DNA of 5,194 nt. Origin: JBOICV01 sp050740255 (GTDB lineage: Bacteria; Pseudomonadota; Gammaproteobacteria; Nevskiales; JBOICV01). Both the position numbers and the translations under genes were made by a program. The stretch spans positions 1 to 5,194 of the forward strand of contig JBOICV010000114.1 in assembly GCA_050740255.1 (NCBI GenBank). Reading direction: 5' to 3'. How positions within the stretch are numbered: the stretch's first letter is position 1; the number at the start of each line of letters is the position of its first letter. Below the pieces are notes generated by a model, which was given only the letters and a program-made list of their open reading frames with translations, made no database searches and was not told the DNA's origin. Shown piece by piece: positions 4,236 through 5,194 of this stretch.

Positions 4236-5194
4236 ATGTGCAAGCACCTCCGCCTTATTTCGCTGTTCGCCACCGCACTGGCGTTGGGCGCCTGCAAAGG
4301 CTCTGATAGCGACTCCGAAATTTTTCTCGACAACCCTGCCACGGCTGGTTCGACGTCCGAGCCAAAACTGGAGACGGATACCGCAAAACTCGACGCGGCG
4401 CTGAAGTGCACGCCATTCGCGCACCCGGATAAACCGCCCGTGCTGCTGGTACACGGCACTTTCACCAACGGTCCGGAGCAATACAACTGGACCTACCTGC
4501 CGCTGCTCATTGAACGCGGTTTCGATGTATGCCTCGTCAGCTACCCGGATCGTGGACTGGGCGATCAGCAGATATCAGCCGAATACGTGGTGCATGCACT
4601 GCGCCGTATCCATGCCGAAAGTGGTCGCAAGGTGGCGATGATTGGCCACAGCCAGGGCGCGGCGATGCCTCGCTGGGCGCTTAAATGGTGGCCTTCGGCC
4701 CGCGCCGCAGTTGAAGACTTCGTATTACAGGCCGGACCCAATCACGGCAGCAATGTCGCATCCCGACCACCGCTGATTCCGGAACTGCTCGGGCTGCCCG
4801 CGGCGCTGTATCAAGTTGCGCCGGATTCGGATTTTGTTGCGGCCGTGAACCGTGACGACGAGACGCCCGGGGAGGTCTCGTACACCAGCCTCTATACCCA
4901 GTTTGACGAACTGGTGCAGCCGGTTGCGCCGGTGCCCACCGCTGCGCTGGACTGGGGTCTGGACAATCCCAAAGTCAGCAATGTGCTCCTGCAGGATCTC
5001 TGCCCCGGCCGCTTCGTCGATCACGTCACTATTGGGCTGACTGACCGGCTTGCTTTCGAGCTGACCCTGGACGCCATTAGCCATCCAGGTCCGGCGAACA
5101 TCGAGCGTGCTGGCGGTGTGGCGTTGTGCGGTTTGTTGCCGCTTCTGCCGGACCAAATATTTGCAGCCACTTTTTTGACGGACCTGTTAGGAGT
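4236..5194 (+). CDS. Lipoprotein lipase, Candida antarctica lipase B-like alpha/beta hydrolase (3' end outside window)
   Basis: The reading frame opens at ATG 4236 and has no stop before the window edge, giving at least 319 residues. MCKHLRLISLFATALALGAC is a type II signal peptide with lipobox LGAC (17-20); Cys20 would be lipidated, and Lys21 (not Asp) favours the outer membrane. The alpha/beta-hydrolase parts are the oxyanion strand VHGT (72-75), nucleophile Ser139 in GHSQG, acid Asp224 in TSLYTQFDELVQP (217-229) and His263 in FVDHV. The triad spacings (85 and 39) are near those of lipase B (82 and 37). Cys58/Cys99 and Cys256/Cys298 mirror that enzyme's disulfides 22-64 and 216-258. SQGAAMPRWALKWWPS (139-154) also resembles its nucleophile helix. 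The role would be hydrolysis of lipid or other esters outside the cytoplasm. The 66-base gap before it shows no Shine-Dalgarno or obvious promoter; it could be cotranscribed or independent. Confidence 0.85.
   Translation, partial: MCKHLRLISLFATALALGACKGSDSDSEIFLDNPATAGSTSEPKLETDTAKLDAALKCTPFAHPDKPPVLLVHGTFTNGPEQYNWTYLPLLIERGFDVCLVSYPDRGLGDQQISAEYVVHALRRIHAESGRKVAMIGHSQGAAMPRWALKWWPSARAAVEDFVLQAGPNHGSNVASRPPLIPELLGLPAALYQVAPDSDFVAAVNRDDETPGEVSYTSLYTQFDELVQPVAPVPTAALDWGLDNPKVSNVLLQDLCPGRFVDHVTIGLTDRLAFELTLDAISHPGPANIERAGGVALCGLLPLLPDQIFAATFLTDLLG

Noticed and set aside
4725..5156. 143-codon minus-strand open frame opposite the lipase
   Set aside because: The + frame has a clear signal peptide and full catalytic triad across the same stretch; the minus frame shows no domain.

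Overview
The window looks like a piece of a moderately GC-rich proteobacterial chromosome (roughly 60% G+C by eye). A gammaproteobacterium is likely, because three REP-like units with a GTAGGAGCG head lie between the genes, a style familiar from Pseudomonas, Xanthomonadales and relatives. The exact taxon cannot be read from the sequence. No rRNA, tRNA, CRISPR array or transposase gene is visible.

All genes are on the + strand. Positions 1-140 are a leader with a dispersed 'CATTGCGAGCG...GCAATCTCGC' repeat. Then come a short-chain dehydrogenase (141-845), a crotonase/enoyl-CoA hydratase family protein of odd domain order (858-1883), an isovaleryl-CoA-dehydrogenase-type acyl-CoA dehydrogenase (2024-3238), a second SDR resembling peroxisomal trans-2-enoyl-CoA reductase (3324-4169), and a lipoprotein lipase resembling Candida antarctica lipase B (4236 to beyond the right edge). 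The gap at 1884-2023 holds a REP interrupted by a second, unrelated repeat. The gap at 3239-3323 holds a head-to-head REP pair.

The first four genes read as a beta-oxidation-like set acting on CoA thioesters: acyl-CoA dehydrogenation, hydration, 3-hydroxyacyl oxidation, and possibly enoyl reduction or another NADPH-linked step. There is no ligase, thiolase or carboxylase in the window, so the substrate cannot be named; a branched, alicyclic or isoprenoid acyl-CoA is a reasonable guess. The lipase may release fatty acyl or similar esters at the cell surface, but it may also belong to a separate unit.

The most interesting points are: (i) the crotonase, whose C-terminal helical subdomain seems to lie in front of the catalytic core instead of after it; (ii) REP elements that supply the stop codon of one gene and a Shine-Dalgarno plus TTG start for another; (iii) a repeat nested inside the loop of a REP; and (iv) a bacterial lipoprotein with the triad and both main disulfide spacings of lipase B. 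None of this amounts to a demonstrably new system; it is an ordinary catabolic cluster with several unusual details.
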